NCBI RefSeq assembly: GCF_014356525.2
Contig: NC_052510.1
Location: 14,494,778-14,558,777, forward strand
Reading direction: 5' to 3'
Source of the DNA: Nilaparvata lugens
Lineage: Eukaryota; Arthropoda; Insecta; Hemiptera; Delphacidae
DNA length: 64,000 bases
A program made the translations under genes and the position numbers. Positions 11,335 to 23,295 of the stretch are shown piece after piece (position 1 is the stretch's first letter; every line of letters starts with the position of its first letter). The notes below the pieces were generated by a model that saw only the letters and a program-made list of their open reading frames with translations, made no database searches and was not told the origin of the DNA.

Positions 11335-12715
11335 TAACAAGATAATCACTCTGGGATATTACCTAATGTTACTCACTCTGAACAGAAATATTTATTAAAT
11401 CATAAGCTCAATGTATATAAGCTCAATGAATTTGAATTTCATCAATTATTAGATCAATTTACTTACATTACATGTTCAACATAATTAGCTCGAGATTGAA
11501 ACGTGCAGTGTGTTATTTCGAACTTATTTGGAAGGAAGTCGTGCTGTCTTCTTCAATTTATTTTCTCGTTTTGTTGGGAAATATCCAGTGTCCGTTTCGC
11601 TCAATTTCACAGTCATGCCATGCTAAGCCATGCTATGCCATACCCGGACACAAAGATCACGCGGATAATTGGTTTAGTTCCTGTCTGATTTCAGGGCATG
11701 AGTATTTTTAAATGTGCACTGAAGCTAAATTAGTGCTAATTAGCATTGCTTGCCTTATTTCATTTCATCCATACTCTTGTTCCAATCTGCACTCAATATT
11801 GTTAGTTTTCAAATGAAATCCTCTTGTATATGATAGGCTAAATAGAACAACGATAACACCATGAAGGTAGAAAAAAGATAGGACTTCAATGAAATCCATA
11901 AAAAATATTATGTGAACTTTGTTAAACTTAGCAGTTTTCTTTTATTGATTGAATTTTGCAATAATTGTAAAATGAGTTTCTTTTGAAACGCAGTGCTCTT
12001 TTGAAACTCATTTTGTTGACTCTAGAGGTTCTGTAGGAACAATAATTTCAAATCAACAATAATTAGTGTCCTGTACTGGATAAAAACTAAGGGTTCCTTC
12101 AGATCCTCTCTTTAGTCTAATGAGGAGAACTATTATCATTTCAATCAAATAAAGGCTCATCTTAACATAGATAGAATTCAAGGCATCTCCACGGCACTCC
12201 CAGTAACATCTGAAGAATGTTCTCAAGGCAATTTATTGCTACCATCAATTGCTTACTATTGCAACATCGCAATTATATGAATTCAAGAGATGTAAGAATT
12301 TCGTCATTGCAATTGAGCATCTGGTGTTTGCAGTTTCATGATGATTCAAATTCTTGTGATAATTATCATTGTCGATACGCCTTTGGTATTTATCAATTAG
12401 AATTTTCCTTGAAACTCTCAATTATTCACTCATTCTTGTACAATGTTTTTGAAAACTCTCATTAGTCAGAAGCTCAGAGGTCAGAGTCATCACCATCTAA
12501 TTAAAATTGTTGATTAAAAGACCCCCTCTTCAAGATAATTTAAAATATTCAAAATAGACATGCCAAAAATTTTGATGGAAAGCTGATTTTTCCTTTATTT
12601 TATGATAACTTAGTTTTGTTGAACAAGAGTATTTCCGCCTTCTGAATTTCCAAAGTGGATAAACATGAGTTATTTCATGAATATCATATTTCTTTTGAAA
12701 ATATTATTATTACTA
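11335..12715. other. no gene seen
   Basis: AT-rich sequence with only chance frames. A small CCATGCTAAGCCATGCTATGCC run lies near 11617. Confidence 0.35.
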
Positions 12716-12718
12716 TTA

Positions 12719-13405
12719 TCTATATTATATAAAAGCGAAATGGCACTCACTCACTAACTGACTGACTGACTCACTCATTCACTCACTCGCAGAACTAAAA
12801 ATCTACCGGACCAAAAACGTTCAAATTTGGTAGGTATGTTCAGTTGGCCCTTTAGAGGCGCACTAAGAAATCTTTTGGCAATATTTTAACTCTAAGGGTG
12901 GTTTTGAAGGGTTTAAAGTTCGTCTTTTAGCATGTATGTTCTTATTCTCTTAATTTATAATTGAAAAATGTCCATACCATATGTTAATATAGAACTATAA
13001 TCTAGAGAGAGTACCTCTTCGAAACAGTTGTTAACTGGTAACTAAATTAATAATTTTGTCAGGTTGGCATTAAGTTGAGTTGACTTTGTTAGGTTGGCAT
13101 CAAGTTGAAGATTGAAATGCATTTATCGCGGAAAAATTGATTGGCACTGCTACTTTAATCAGAGCTATTCCTTGGAATATTATATTACTAGCCGTCAGGC
13201 TTCGCTCGCCATATCCGTTTAGCCAGACATTTAGTCTGGACCCCCGACTGGATCGTCCTAACATATGATAAAAATGCTCAAATGAAAAATGCAGGCGAGC
13301 GAAGCGAGCCTGCTCATCTCATTCTTGTACGATCCAGTCGGGGGTCCAGGGGGCGGAGCCCCCTGGCTAGACGGATATGGCGAGCGAAGCGAGCCTGACG
13401 GCTAG
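12719..13405 (+). mobile_element. non-autonomous Helitron with inverted 3' end
   Basis: The left end TCTATATTATATAAAAGCG begins with TC and is of the kind seen at Helitron 5' ends. The right end finishes GACGGCTAG, matching the CTRR rule. The bases outside are A on the left and T on the right, as expected for insertion between A and T. Inside the left end are short ACTC/GACT repeats (about 12749-12791) and a GCAGAACTAAAAATCTACC block. Near the right end a GC-rich hairpin lies at 13346-13366. Unusually, the terminal 3' sequence is also present inverted at 13187-13255. There is no Rep/helicase frame, so it is non-autonomous. Confidence 0.7.
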
Positions 13406-13409
13406 TAAT
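13184..13409. repeat. long GC-rich inverted repeat within the Helitron
   Basis: Left arm ATTACTAGCCGTCAGGCTTC... and right arm ...GCCTGACGGCTAGTAAT match through about 37 bp. A second matched block follows inside (GGACCCCCGACTGGATCGT against its complement). The right half carries an extra segment containing CCAGGGGGC-GGA-GCCCCCTGG, a 9-bp stem with a 3-nt loop. GC content is far above the surroundings. Confidence 0.9.
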
Positions 13410-13855
13410 TTATAAAACTATATAATACCCACAAGAGTCTGCATGCAACTGAAAATATAATATTACAGACTTTTCCTCATTTCATTTAAGTTCACTCAAT
13501 ACAATTTCTAATCATCCTGGATATTTTTGGCTAACAAGCTTGGCTAAACAAAATCAGTAGCTTCCCGCATCCTTATTTTATCGTAGTTCCATTCAGTTAA
13601 TCAGCATACTCGATTAATACTGTACCTCAAGTCTTCATGCATGTGATACCACCGTTTACGTGAAGCGCTAACTTCCCAAAAGCATGATTCTATCATGGAT
13701 GCAAGTCCTGCATTGGAACATAATCGTCCCATCATAATCTGTACTAACCAAGTTCATATGTGCAGTCAGCTATCATTAACAGCACGTCAAGGCTGAAATT
13801 GCAACCTGGACAATCTCACTTGGCTGTCAACAAAACGAAAACGCCTCCGATCTCA
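13410..13855. other. no gene seen
   Basis: Nothing supported between the Helitron and the next hairpin repeats. Confidence 0.35.
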
Positions 13856-13857
13856 TA

Positions 13858-13944
13858 GTGAAATTCACTTTCATTTGTCAGCATTGGATGAATACGTAGC
13901 TTTAAAGTTAATTCTTTAGATGCTGACAGATTGGAGTAAATCTC
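13858..13944. repeat. hairpin repeat HP, copy B1
   Basis: Left arm GTGAAATTCACTT...TTGTCAGCATTGG, right arm GATGCTGACAGATT...AGTAAATCTCA. It shares its terminal block with copy B2, so the two adjoin. Confidence 0.65.
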
Positions 13945-14020
13945 AAGCTGTCAGAAATCATTACAAACAACATCAATGCTTTCCCATTCAATGAATGCTG
14001 ACATTTCTCAATGAATCTTA
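13934..14020. repeat. hairpin repeat HP, copy B2
   Basis: GAGTAAATCTCAAGCTGTCAG, loop AACATCAATGCTTTCCCATTC, then AATGCTGACATTTC...TGAATCTTA. It adjoins copy B1 and uses the same boundary block. Confidence 0.65.
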
Positions 14021-14024
14021 CTCT

Positions 14025-14710
14025 AATCGACACCAATAACTGACCATACTCACGCCATTCTACACTTTTGGCACACTATTCCTTATAGTTCTCCTTTTTC
14101 TTCACCCTCGTCTCTTGTCTGAGATTAGGCAGACAATTTCAAGGCACGATATTCGACGATCGACATGAGTTGGCCATAATAAATTTGAAACAAGTTCTTC
14201 AAAGTCCAAATCGTGCACGCCTGTACTTTATGCGCGAGTTTAGATTTTTTGCGTACAGCGTTATAGTGTGAACATGTCATGGTAATGGCCTATTATTTCA
14301 GACAGGATGCAACTTGTAGCCCTCAGGCTAGCATAAGCCATGCAGATATGATATTGGATAACGTCATATCTCGATATTGGATAGGAAAGTCATAGGGCGT
14401 ATTTCGATGAACTTTGAATACATTTTTTTGGACAAAGGGCTTCATGTGAGATTTGTGTGTTATTTTTCCTATTCAGCTGTGCTTAAATTGTTGGTAATAG
14501 TAAGTAGGTTTTTGATTTTGTATTCAAATTTTTTAAATAAGTGCAATATTTCTAAAGTTTTTTATTTATTGTGATACATTCTGCGATTCATTTAGAGTAT
14601 AAAATCAACCTTCAAAATTCAAAATTTTAAATCATCATTCCTGGACCGAAAATCAAGTGACGAAGCAGTGTGAGATTACATAACCTTATCTTTTGGACAA
14701 CATTAACATT
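14025..14710. other. no gene seen
   Basis: No supported feature. Short frames only. Confidence 0.35.
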
Positions 14711-14714
14711 TTAT

Positions 14715-14830
14715 CAAAATTTTTGGAGAGAAATAGTACAGGCTAAGCCTAGTTTTTCCTCTGTCATAATTGTATTATGATTATAGTATTTTATACAATA
14801 AATGGAATGAAAAAAATGAAAAAAAAAATG
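14715..14830 (+). repeat. LINE 3' tail, plus orientation
   Basis: The block GGAGAGAAATAGTACAGGCT, a T-rich CCTAGTTTTTCCTC stretch and an AATAAATGG signal are followed by A-rich GAAAAAAATG repeats. The same layout recurs at 34755 and 47010 and, inverted, in family R. This is a 5'-truncated retrotransposon end. Confidence 0.5.
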
Positions 14831-14834
14831 TTGA

Positions 14835-17055
14835 ATAATAAGCTTTTGATAAATTATTATTTTCAAAAATTATCCCACTCATTCTTCTACTGTAATACGT
14901 TCTTGAATAAATCTATATAGAAGTAGGAATATTAAAAATTATTAATATTTCTCAGGTGCTCAGTAATCTCTTGTTCTTAGTTACATTTATTGTAAGTAGA
15001 ATTAAAAATATTTGATTTGAAGTATTGTGGAGGATTGGGCATTTACATTTCAGGCTGTATTGAAATCGGCGAACAAAACAATATTCTTTGAATACTCAAC
15101 TTCTTAATATCATGGAAATTGGTTCATAATACTAGCATGCATTATACCATTTGTAATATGGAATCCCCATTGATCAACATACTTTCACTTCATTTAAGAG
15201 TTAATCATCAACTAACTATCATTATAGAGAAATCCTGTATGCTTATTGTAAGCTATCATTCACATTACTTCACATCCGATCACCGAAAATTTATTACTGT
15301 GACTGTTATCAGTAATCAAGTTTTATTGGTGAATCATTGATGATTGCATAAGAAACAATAATCAAACCACCAGACAATTGAGTGTATATCATCTAAAACA
15401 CACGAATTGTCAAGTTTTATTAGCCATAATAAATCGATGCTGTACAATATAAACTACACGATCATTTTATGACATTCCTGTCATTATGGATGTTTCATTA
15501 TTTATGTTCATACATCATGCCTTCTTGTCTCGACCGTGGCAAAGTGCATCAAGCTTCTTCTTCATCTTCCCATCACCAGTTGAAGCAATATCGGTTTCAG
15601 CTGCTACTTGGTTTCAAGTCACGAGTAAAATTTCAATTTTAATGCCTATTTTTTATTGCTTTAGAAGTCATTTTCTATTGCTATTGTCGGAAAAGTACCT
15701 GAATTCAAGCTTACTCTCAAATATGCAGTACCTCATTCTTTTCATTCCAAGATTAAGTAGTCAATTGTGTTCTTGGCTAACCATTGTCTAAGTTTTTGAA
15801 GCTCAACATGTGTTCTATTCTATTGCCTTATCCAACAAATAGAACATTCTTTATTCGAAACATGTTTACTGTATGTAGTTGCAGTAGCACTCTAGCATAG
15901 AACTCTCTTGATTTATGAGTTGAGTATTGTTAGTTCAATTGCACTATTAATAGAACAATTGGTACGGTAGAATAATGAGTAAGTACTAGAAAAATTTAAA
16001 ATGGTATACTTTGAGAATGCGGTAGTCGGCACTCACTGATTCATGACTTAATCTCTAGGACAACTTGATAATAATAATGACCTTACTGCTCTTTCAAATG
16101 ATAAATAATTTGAAATCATTAGGTGCACAATTTCCTTTTCATTCTATTGATTTGTGTACAAATTAAAGTGATTTTTCCTTACTTTCGTAGTTTTTTCTCA
16201 GTTACGCCTCCATGGCTTGGAAAAGCGCAAAATGAGTAATCATATTCAACCTAATTTTGTAGAGCAATTTGAAATTTGGAAAATGTATGACAGTAGAGTG
16301 AATTATATCAATATTGATGTTGATATAATACACAACACCAATATTGATGCGGAACTTTCCCATAATTGAACAGACTTGAAATGTTGTCAAAAATCCACTT
16401 CATCTTAATAAAAATTAATATTTCACAGGATCATGTTTTCGTGTGTGCTCACACATAATCAAAGCATGCTAAAATAATAATTTTTATCAAAATAAAATGG
16501 ATTTTATTCCAAGTCTCTTCAATGTATCACAGTAGTTATGACTTTTTAGTGTCTCAAAGTGACTTTGTTATGAATACTACGAGTATTGCAAGATAGTCTC
16601 ATTTCGGTTTCCATTTTTTAATTTGAATAATTGTTGAACCATTCATCACAATATTGTGATAACGAATAACTAAAGAATTATTAGATTCTTTATTAATGAT
16701 ATTACAAGTATGTTGCGAATTGGCTCAATATCCTGTGACGTTTCATCATATCGGGTGTAACCATATGTAAGACTGACCTTTGACTTGGAAATGGACTTTT
16801 TCATTTGATAAGGCTTTGAATAAACTAGGGTGACTTCAGCTATCTACATTGATATGTCAATTTGTGTGAAGATTTGGGACAAATTGACAAGAAGATGACA
16901 GCTTTGTAAGATAGTTTTTGTACTCATATCATGTCTTTGAAGAATGATTTCTATAACTTACTGATTATACAACTATGATAATAAATATTTAAATATTATT
17001 AATATATAGATGTAAATTTATATTATATTCATTATACATTTTCCTTGTTGTTTTC
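14835..17055. other. no gene seen
   Basis: AT-rich. The frame at 15486-15791 lacks codon-like character and is taken as chance. Confidence 0.35.
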
Positions 17056-17057
17056 AG

Positions 17058-17150
17058 ATCGAAATGGATGAATTAGCATCGAAATCCTGAGCAAAGTTTT
17101 TCAAGGTCATCCCACATGTCTATCGATTGCAAGGATGTTCGACCTATGAG
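17058..17150 (+). other. possible non-coding (5' UTR) exon
   Basis: A good acceptor (TTTTCCTTGTTGTTTTCAG) precedes the interval and a moderate donor GAG|GTAGGA ends it. All three frames are interrupted within the first 36 bases, so it cannot be an internal coding exon. A leader exon joined to the coding exon at 48899 is possible but not shown. GC is slightly higher than in the flanks. Confidence 0.2.
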
Positions 17151-17562
17151 GTAGGAAACTTGAAGAAATATTTCTAAAAAAAATTCTCCAATTTCTTAGT
17201 TCATAATGATGTGATTTTTTCTTAGTAATCTCACATAACATTTCAATATCTAACACTTATTATACCAGTAAAACATATTCCTTCTTCTGCGCTTATAGTA
17301 TAAAAGTAGTACTTATCACATAACTTATGAGTCTTGCTTGATTAGTTTGATGTAGGCTCCTTTCTGTTTACGATTTCCTGGCATTCTCGATAAATGCCTA
17401 TTGTCTCTTCCTATGTCTTCGGCCAAGAATCCAACAATTGAACACTGAACAATTCGAAGCTTGCTCACATGACCTCCTTTTTGACTGACAAGAAACGACT
17501 TTTCCTCCTGCCAACAATGTACAGACAAACTGTAGACGAGTTGACACACTCTTTTCAAACGT

Positions 17563-17790
17563 GGCAAGTTGTCAAAGTATTTCCTCTACCTATCAAATTT
17601 ATCTATGTAAGATATAGCTTACAATCATGAATGATTTTAACTGTATTGACATAATTATTTATGGTGGGGATTTTAGGCAAGTTGTCAAAGTATTTTCCCT
17701 ACCTATCAAATTCATCTATGTAGGTAAAATACCCTTTACAGTCATGAATGATTTTAATTGTATTGAGATGATTATGTGAGGTGAAGTATT
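17563..17790. repeat. two-copy tandem repeat, period 114 bp
   Basis: GGCAAGTTGTCAAAGTATTT starts copies at 17563 and 17677. Both continue through an ACCTATCAAATT block and a TCATGAATGATTTTAA block. Confidence 0.85.
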
Positions 17791-17817
17791 TTATTTCCAA
17801 ACAGTTCATCAAATACA

Positions 17818-17940
17818 GTTTTGCAGTGATCGATATATTGTATTCGAATGATCAAAATGTATTTATTTCCTAGAAATGTATTTCTTAGAATCAAAAAGAT
17901 CAGCTAAGTTGAAAATGACGCTCACAGTTTTCCCACTTAT
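17818..17940. repeat. degenerate partial copy of the 297-bp repeat
   Basis: Shares GATATATTGTATTC, a GATCAGCTAAGTTG block and an ATGACGC block with the two full units that follow, but with deletions and substitutions. Confidence 0.6.
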
Positions 17941-17969
17941 TCACACACAACACATCAAATCCAGTTTTG

Positions 17970-18561
17970 CATGCATATATTGTATTCAATTTTCAAAATG
18001 TATTCCTTGGAATCAAAACGATCAGCTAAGTCGGAAATGACGCACAAAGTTTTCCCAGCAATAAAAGAATGGAACCATAATCGCAATTCCAAACTGACTC
18101 CAGAAAGAGTGTGAACTTGCAAATCTTCAACGGAGATCACAATCACCCCTCATTTTGAAGTGATGCAGATTGCGTAAATGTGTAAGAGAGGGAGATCGAT
18201 TTGGACTTCTATGAATAATATGTTAGAGAAAGAGGAAACGAGAGAAGTAACTCAGACTAGTAACTCATGCATATACTGTATTCAAATTTTCAAAATATAT
18301 TCCCTAGAATCAAAACGATCAGCTAAGTTGGAAATGACGCACAAAGTTGACCCCAGCAATAAAAGAATGGAACCATAATCGCAATTCCAAACTGACCCCA
18401 GAATGGAGTGTGAACTTGCAAATCTTCAACGGAGATCTCAATCACCCCTTATTTTGAAGTGATGCAGATTGCGTAAATGTGTAAGAGAGGTAGATCGATT
18501 GGACTAGTATAAGAAATATGTTAGAGAAAGAGGAAACTAGAGAAGTAACTCAGACTTTCTG
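17970..18561. repeat. two-copy tandem repeat, period 297 bp
   Basis: Copies begin with CATGCATAT at 17970 and 18267 and end with AACTCAGACT. Blocks such as GCAATAAAAGAATGGAACC and GAACTTGCAAATCTTCAACG are almost identical, so the duplication is fairly recent. Small frames on both strands here are not conserved between copies and are not called as genes. Confidence 0.9.
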
Positions 18562-18564
18562 TTA

Positions 18565-19160
18565 CGTAAGTTGTGCACAGTACTGTGACTGTACTATTGA
18601 AAGTGGACGTCCTTGAAAGTCCATTGAAGCCCCCTCTTTAACCGCCCCCCCCCGGGAGCAATTCACCCTCAACCCTCTGCACCAAGTCTCGAGAGCTATT
18701 CTGCACTTTATTCTCCATTCATGAAGTTCTTCTCACGTTTTAGCAATTCATTACAGTACCCCATCGTAGTACAATCAGTCACGATGTGCTGTATTTTATT
18801 ATTGTTATTATAGAACCGCCTTGTAGTTACTGGTGAGGAAAAAGTATCGGTGAGCTTGGGTGGTAGGAATGGGTGTGATACTAGAGAAATAAGCAATTTG
18901 TTTTCAGTGTATACGTTGAATTGGTAATGGAGGCTACAAAATATACTATTGTATAGGTTGAAATAGTAATGGAGGCTTCAATAATAAACAGCACAAGAAG
19001 TGTGTTGCAAAGAAGTGGAATGGGTTGGTGAAGAAATTAATGTAACTTGGATATAGAACAGCCAGCTAGAGCCTCAACTTCAAACGTGAAATTTCATTTC
19101 TAAATAGAAGCTTAAATTATTGTTAAAACTTATGAGTAGGCTACTGTTACACCGTACACC
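18565..19160. other. no gene seen
   Basis: Contains a 9-base C run near 18647 and otherwise nothing supported. Confidence 0.35.
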
Positions 19161-19165
19161 TAGTA

Positions 19166-19485
19166 CTATACTCCGTAAAAAATTACTTCTGACTTGGAGG
19201 AATATGCGGCGCAGAGAAAGGGAGGAAGATCAGCCAATTACAGTGATGGATAGAGTCCATAGATGGAAGCACAGTTGTCAATTTGTCGATTAGAATCAAT
19301 CGAGTCAGTGCTTGCAGAGAGGAAACTCCGTAATTTTAACATGAGCGCTTCAATATTCACTAGAAATTAGAGAACGCTGGATAGTTCAAAATGGCAACAT
19401 AGCCGCTGTTGTATCCCTACCGCTCTATGCCTTCTCTGCTGCGCATGTCCATCCAAAGTCAAAAGTTATTTTGTACAGACTATAG
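19166..19485. mobile_element. MITE family C (single copy)
   Basis: Imperfect inverted repeats of about 55 bp. The left runs CTATACTCCGTAAAAAATTAC...GACTTGGAGG...GGCGCAGAGAAAGG. The reverse complement of the right end runs CTATAGTCTGTACAAAATAAC...GACTTTGGATGG...GCAGCAGAGAAGG. The interior of about 200 bp has no frame. A flanking TA is visible on the left, but the duplication is unclear. Confidence 0.7.
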
Positions 19486-19489
19486 TGTA

Positions 19490-19870
19490 GATACAACCAT
19501 ACTGTAACGTACAATACTATATGTGAAGGAAGAGATAACAGTGTATAAGTACATAGATCATAGCATAATGTATCAAAAGTTTTGCTCTTGTTTATTAGTA
19601 TGTAAATTTTGATCTTGTAAAAGTATTGTCAAGGTTTGAATGTTACTTGCTATACCACACCAACCACACACGGCGTCACTGGTCTCTCCTGGCCATGAAA
19701 TTATTGGTAGTCGATGAACTATCCAATTTTCTTATGAAAGCCATTCAATTTACAATGATATGAGTAAAATCATTACGATTATGTATTAGTAGAATCATAA
19801 AAAATCGTCAATAATTTGAAACCATTCTACTAATGGAAACACTGGATACGAAAGAGCAAACCATAAAAAC
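19490..19870. other. no gene seen
   Basis: Nothing supported. Confidence 0.35.
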
Positions 19871-20317
19871 CTACTTTCGAAACCAGTAAAATTGAAAAAT
19901 TCCATTTGGGTAGAATAAAGTGGATATGTGGGGCGTATCTTTCTCTGTCGGTAAGTGTTTGATGGGTGCTTGTTTCAGGGAGATGGTAGGAGGGGGTACT
20001 GTTTGTGCATCTGTTTTTGATGTTGAAACATCTGTTTCCGGTAGTAGTGTGTCGCCATTGACACCCTTCTTCACATTCTCCTTCTTCATCTTCTTCCTCT
20101 TCTCCTTCTCTATCACCATCCTATTCAATTCTCAAGCTGTAACTAACTAATTTCAGCTGTTTTCTTTTTCTGTTATCCTTCTCATAATCAACAACAACTG
20201 TCGCTTGAGTGAGTATATTGTTGAGCTACTAATTTGAATTGACCTACTTCCAGTTCGATCTGTCAATTTTGGCTGCTCTTCTACTATTATTTCCATTTCC
20301 CCTGTTTGCGAGTTCAT
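19871..20317 (-). pseudogene. possible broken minus-strand reading frame
   Basis: On the minus strand an ATG at 20317 opens 54 codons (MNSQTGEMEIIVEEQPKLTD... ending EKENS, stop at 20153). Shortly downstream, in another frame, a lysine/glutamate-rich stretch begins (EKEKRKKMKKENVKKG). It is followed by Ser/Thr/Pro-rich sequence (NGDTLLPETDVSTSKTD, then PPPTISLKQAP) up to the stop at 19871. The pieces are codon-like and close together, as if one frame had been broken. The composition could fit a retroelement ORF1 or a disordered host segment. No domain is recognised. Confidence 0.25.
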
Positions 20318-20319
20318 GG

Positions 20320-22075
20320 GCAAGCTTGTGAGAAGTGATTATTATTACAAAATATGACATGTGAGTTAGATTAACAGACAGATATTTACCGAGTTGACTT
20401 CATTGTGTTATACATACTGTATACACCTTATCATTTTTTCTTGTAGATTTTGTGTCAATTTCATAACTCAAGTGTATGAAGCTCTTCTCCCTGTTAGTCC
20501 TTACATGACTTTCATTAGTCTTTCACTTGTTTGCTTCCATTTTTTTCCAAATACAGTTTTTCAATCTTTTAAGGGAAATGGAGTTCATGATTTTAACAAA
20601 ATCTAACCTTATTACTTATCTCTTGATCTTGATCTTTCATCATTTTATTGGAGTCATATTGAGGGCTATTTATTTTTCGCACATTCTACAACACGCAATT
20701 ATAATGAATTGAATTGGATTAATATCAGAGTATCACAAACATTAAAATTAATACAGGAGATATATATGTTGAATAAAGGAGTAGGAATTCATTTACTGTA
20801 TTCACATTAGGTGATAGGCTTAGGTTATAGGTTAATGTTTATTAAAAATTATATTTAGAAACTAGGCTATTTCTGTCCTATCCATGATTTTTCACGGAAT
20901 CTAAGTAATATTTATATATTTTTTGCGTATGTTCAATAATGAATCACCTTACCAAGCGATATGATGTGAATCTGAACTGTTGCAAAAGCATTAGAATATT
21001 GTTGTCGACTGTAGAACAAGACAGAGGAAATGTGAAATTCACATTGATGCAAAGCACATGATGAATAATGGGTTCATTGACTCCGAGCTATCTGCATGGA
21101 ATAACAATACAGCCGCGTTGAATTTCATGTGAAGGCTACCGCTTCACTACTATAGTCTCAATTCATTACAACAAAGTGGCCCACTTACATTTTAGTAATT
21201 AGCACATTGTGGGCGAACATTAACAACAATTTATGGCCCAATAAAACTGTCAACAAGTGTGCTACTATTGATGAAAAACTGATTATTATAGCTGTTGACA
21301 AATATCAGTATATTATTTTATGACTAGGAAAAAGATTTTTTGTGATTTTCAAATTATTTACATGTGGCTCTCACTTATTAGGTAGAATTTTATTGCTGGA
21401 AATTGGAATTTTTATTTGAATGTACAACTCTAGGGAGCTCGGTCAGGTCACATATTTGTGAACTCATATTGTACGAGTACTTTCAATAATGATTATAATG
21501 ATTTATTTTTTTCTTATTTTTGTTAGAATACAATGCATATTCTTCATTCTTGATTTTGTTGTTTACAATTGTTCAAATCTAAAAAAGAAACTAAAAATAA
21601 TTAAAAGAACTCTTGAGTTATTGTGATAATTTTTTTAACAGATAAATTAAAAACTAGTTGAGGAAATCAACCACCCATTACATAACTATCATATTTTCTC
21701 AAAGCCATGAAGAATAGAATCCACAATTTTTCAACAGCCATGGTGGTTGAGCAATTAGGTTTGAGCCTAAATATTGGCTTTCATCTAAAATGGAGTTGAC
21801 TGTCATGTACTCACACATTTGTTGAAAAATACAGGTTTTAATTATTTTGCTAATTAATGGGACAATCGCTTTTGGCCTGTACTTTTCAGGTAAAAAAATT
21901 TAAATTCAAATTTATTCTCAGCCTGATCATTTATTATCATTTTATTTATCTTATTATTTATTGATTCAATGAAATTGAAGGATACAAAACACTCTATCCA
22001 GGATGGGAAAGATTGGTATTACGAAAGTGATAAGAGTATCGAATATTGTATTTTTACAAAAGAGACGTAGAAAAA
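20320..22075. other. no gene seen
   Basis: AT-rich with chance frames only. Confidence 0.35.
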
Positions 22076-22078
22076 AAA

Positions 22079-22248
22079 TGTATTGAAGTTTTTTCAAATT
22101 AATCTCATTGATTTTCAGTGTATTGATTAGTGAATTTAATAGATTGAGTAGAAAGAAAATCATTGTATTGAAGTTTCTTTCAAATAAATTTTATTGTTTT
22201 TCAGTGTATTTTATAGTTAGCGCATCTTATAGATTGAGTGCTGTACTG
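22079..22248. repeat. two-copy tandem repeat, period 85 bp
   Basis: TGTATTGAAGTTTYTTTCAAAT begins copies at 22079 and 22164. Both contain TTTTCAGTGTATT and end ATAGATTGAGT. They are diverged. Confidence 0.75.
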
Positions 22249-22249
22249 A

Positions 22250-23290
22250 GAACAAAAACTCTTGATAATCATCTTCTTACAAGGAGATTCGCAATGAAAC
22301 TCTTGATTAATCTGAATATTATAGGAATTGATTCACTAAAATACTTCATAGAACTCGACCTATCGATTCCCAGGGTACCTATCAATTTTAGGGTATTATC
22401 AAAGTACCTTATTGGATTTCCAAAGGTTTTAAATTTAGTTTGCTGAATTCTTTTAGAGAGTTTTCTATTGCACTAGATTTCAAATTGATTCTATTATTAT
22501 CAGTACTCAGTAGTGTAGTGATAATGTAGTAGGTTATGTCACTACAGTAACGAGTCTGATAGCGATCTTCAGTGCTGATTGTGGCAAGCTGTGTCAATAC
22601 AAGGGAGTTGTCCCTGTATCTGTTGGGTAGTCACCGCCTCTGTCAATGCCGCTTCAAATTGGTCGCGATTCATTGCGATAGGAAGTTCATGGGAACATGA
22701 GATAATAAGTCAGTCAGTCATAGAACTCGATAGGTAGAGTTCACCACGCTAAAAGGTGACCGCCTTCGATTGTCACTTCACCTGCTTTGCTACTTTATTG
22801 GGATGTTCTGTCATAAACTATTCTTTTGTGATTTTGAACAGTATTGAATACGAAATTGATTTCCGAAACACAATTAAGAATACTGAAGCTTCAGTTCATT
22901 TAATTTTCTTCATTGCACCAATAATGTTGTCAGTTTTATGAATAAATTTCAATTTCAATTTTGAAATGCCTCGATATAACTAGTGAATTTTCCACTCTTA
23001 GGATTTTTCATACAGCTTAATTTTTTAAAATAACTTACCTCTGTTTCTGTTTATTATTTGAAATTATATAGAAAGATCGTGCGTTTTAGCGAATTGGAAG
23101 TAATGTGCCTTTCGAATATGAGTTGCATAGTTTGTTCTCATACCAGTTATGATCCATGGATTCAATAATCATGTCAACTCTTGATTGAGTCCTACTCAAC
23201 TGCTGCAGATTCATGAGATAGCATTTTTTATATTTTGTCATAGTTGAACTATTCTCTCTTTACATGATTCCTCCATACCTTTATAGTTGC
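22250..23290. other. no gene seen
   Basis: A LINE-like terminal signal AATAAATTTCAATTTCAATTT near 22941 hints at a retrotransposon end on the plus strand. Its 5' extent cannot be set. Confidence 0.3.
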
Positions 23291-23295
23291 ATACC

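Noticed and set aside
22108..22446. 112-codon plus-strand frame
   Set aside because: Covers the 85-bp tandem repeat. AT-rich hydrophobic composition without motif.
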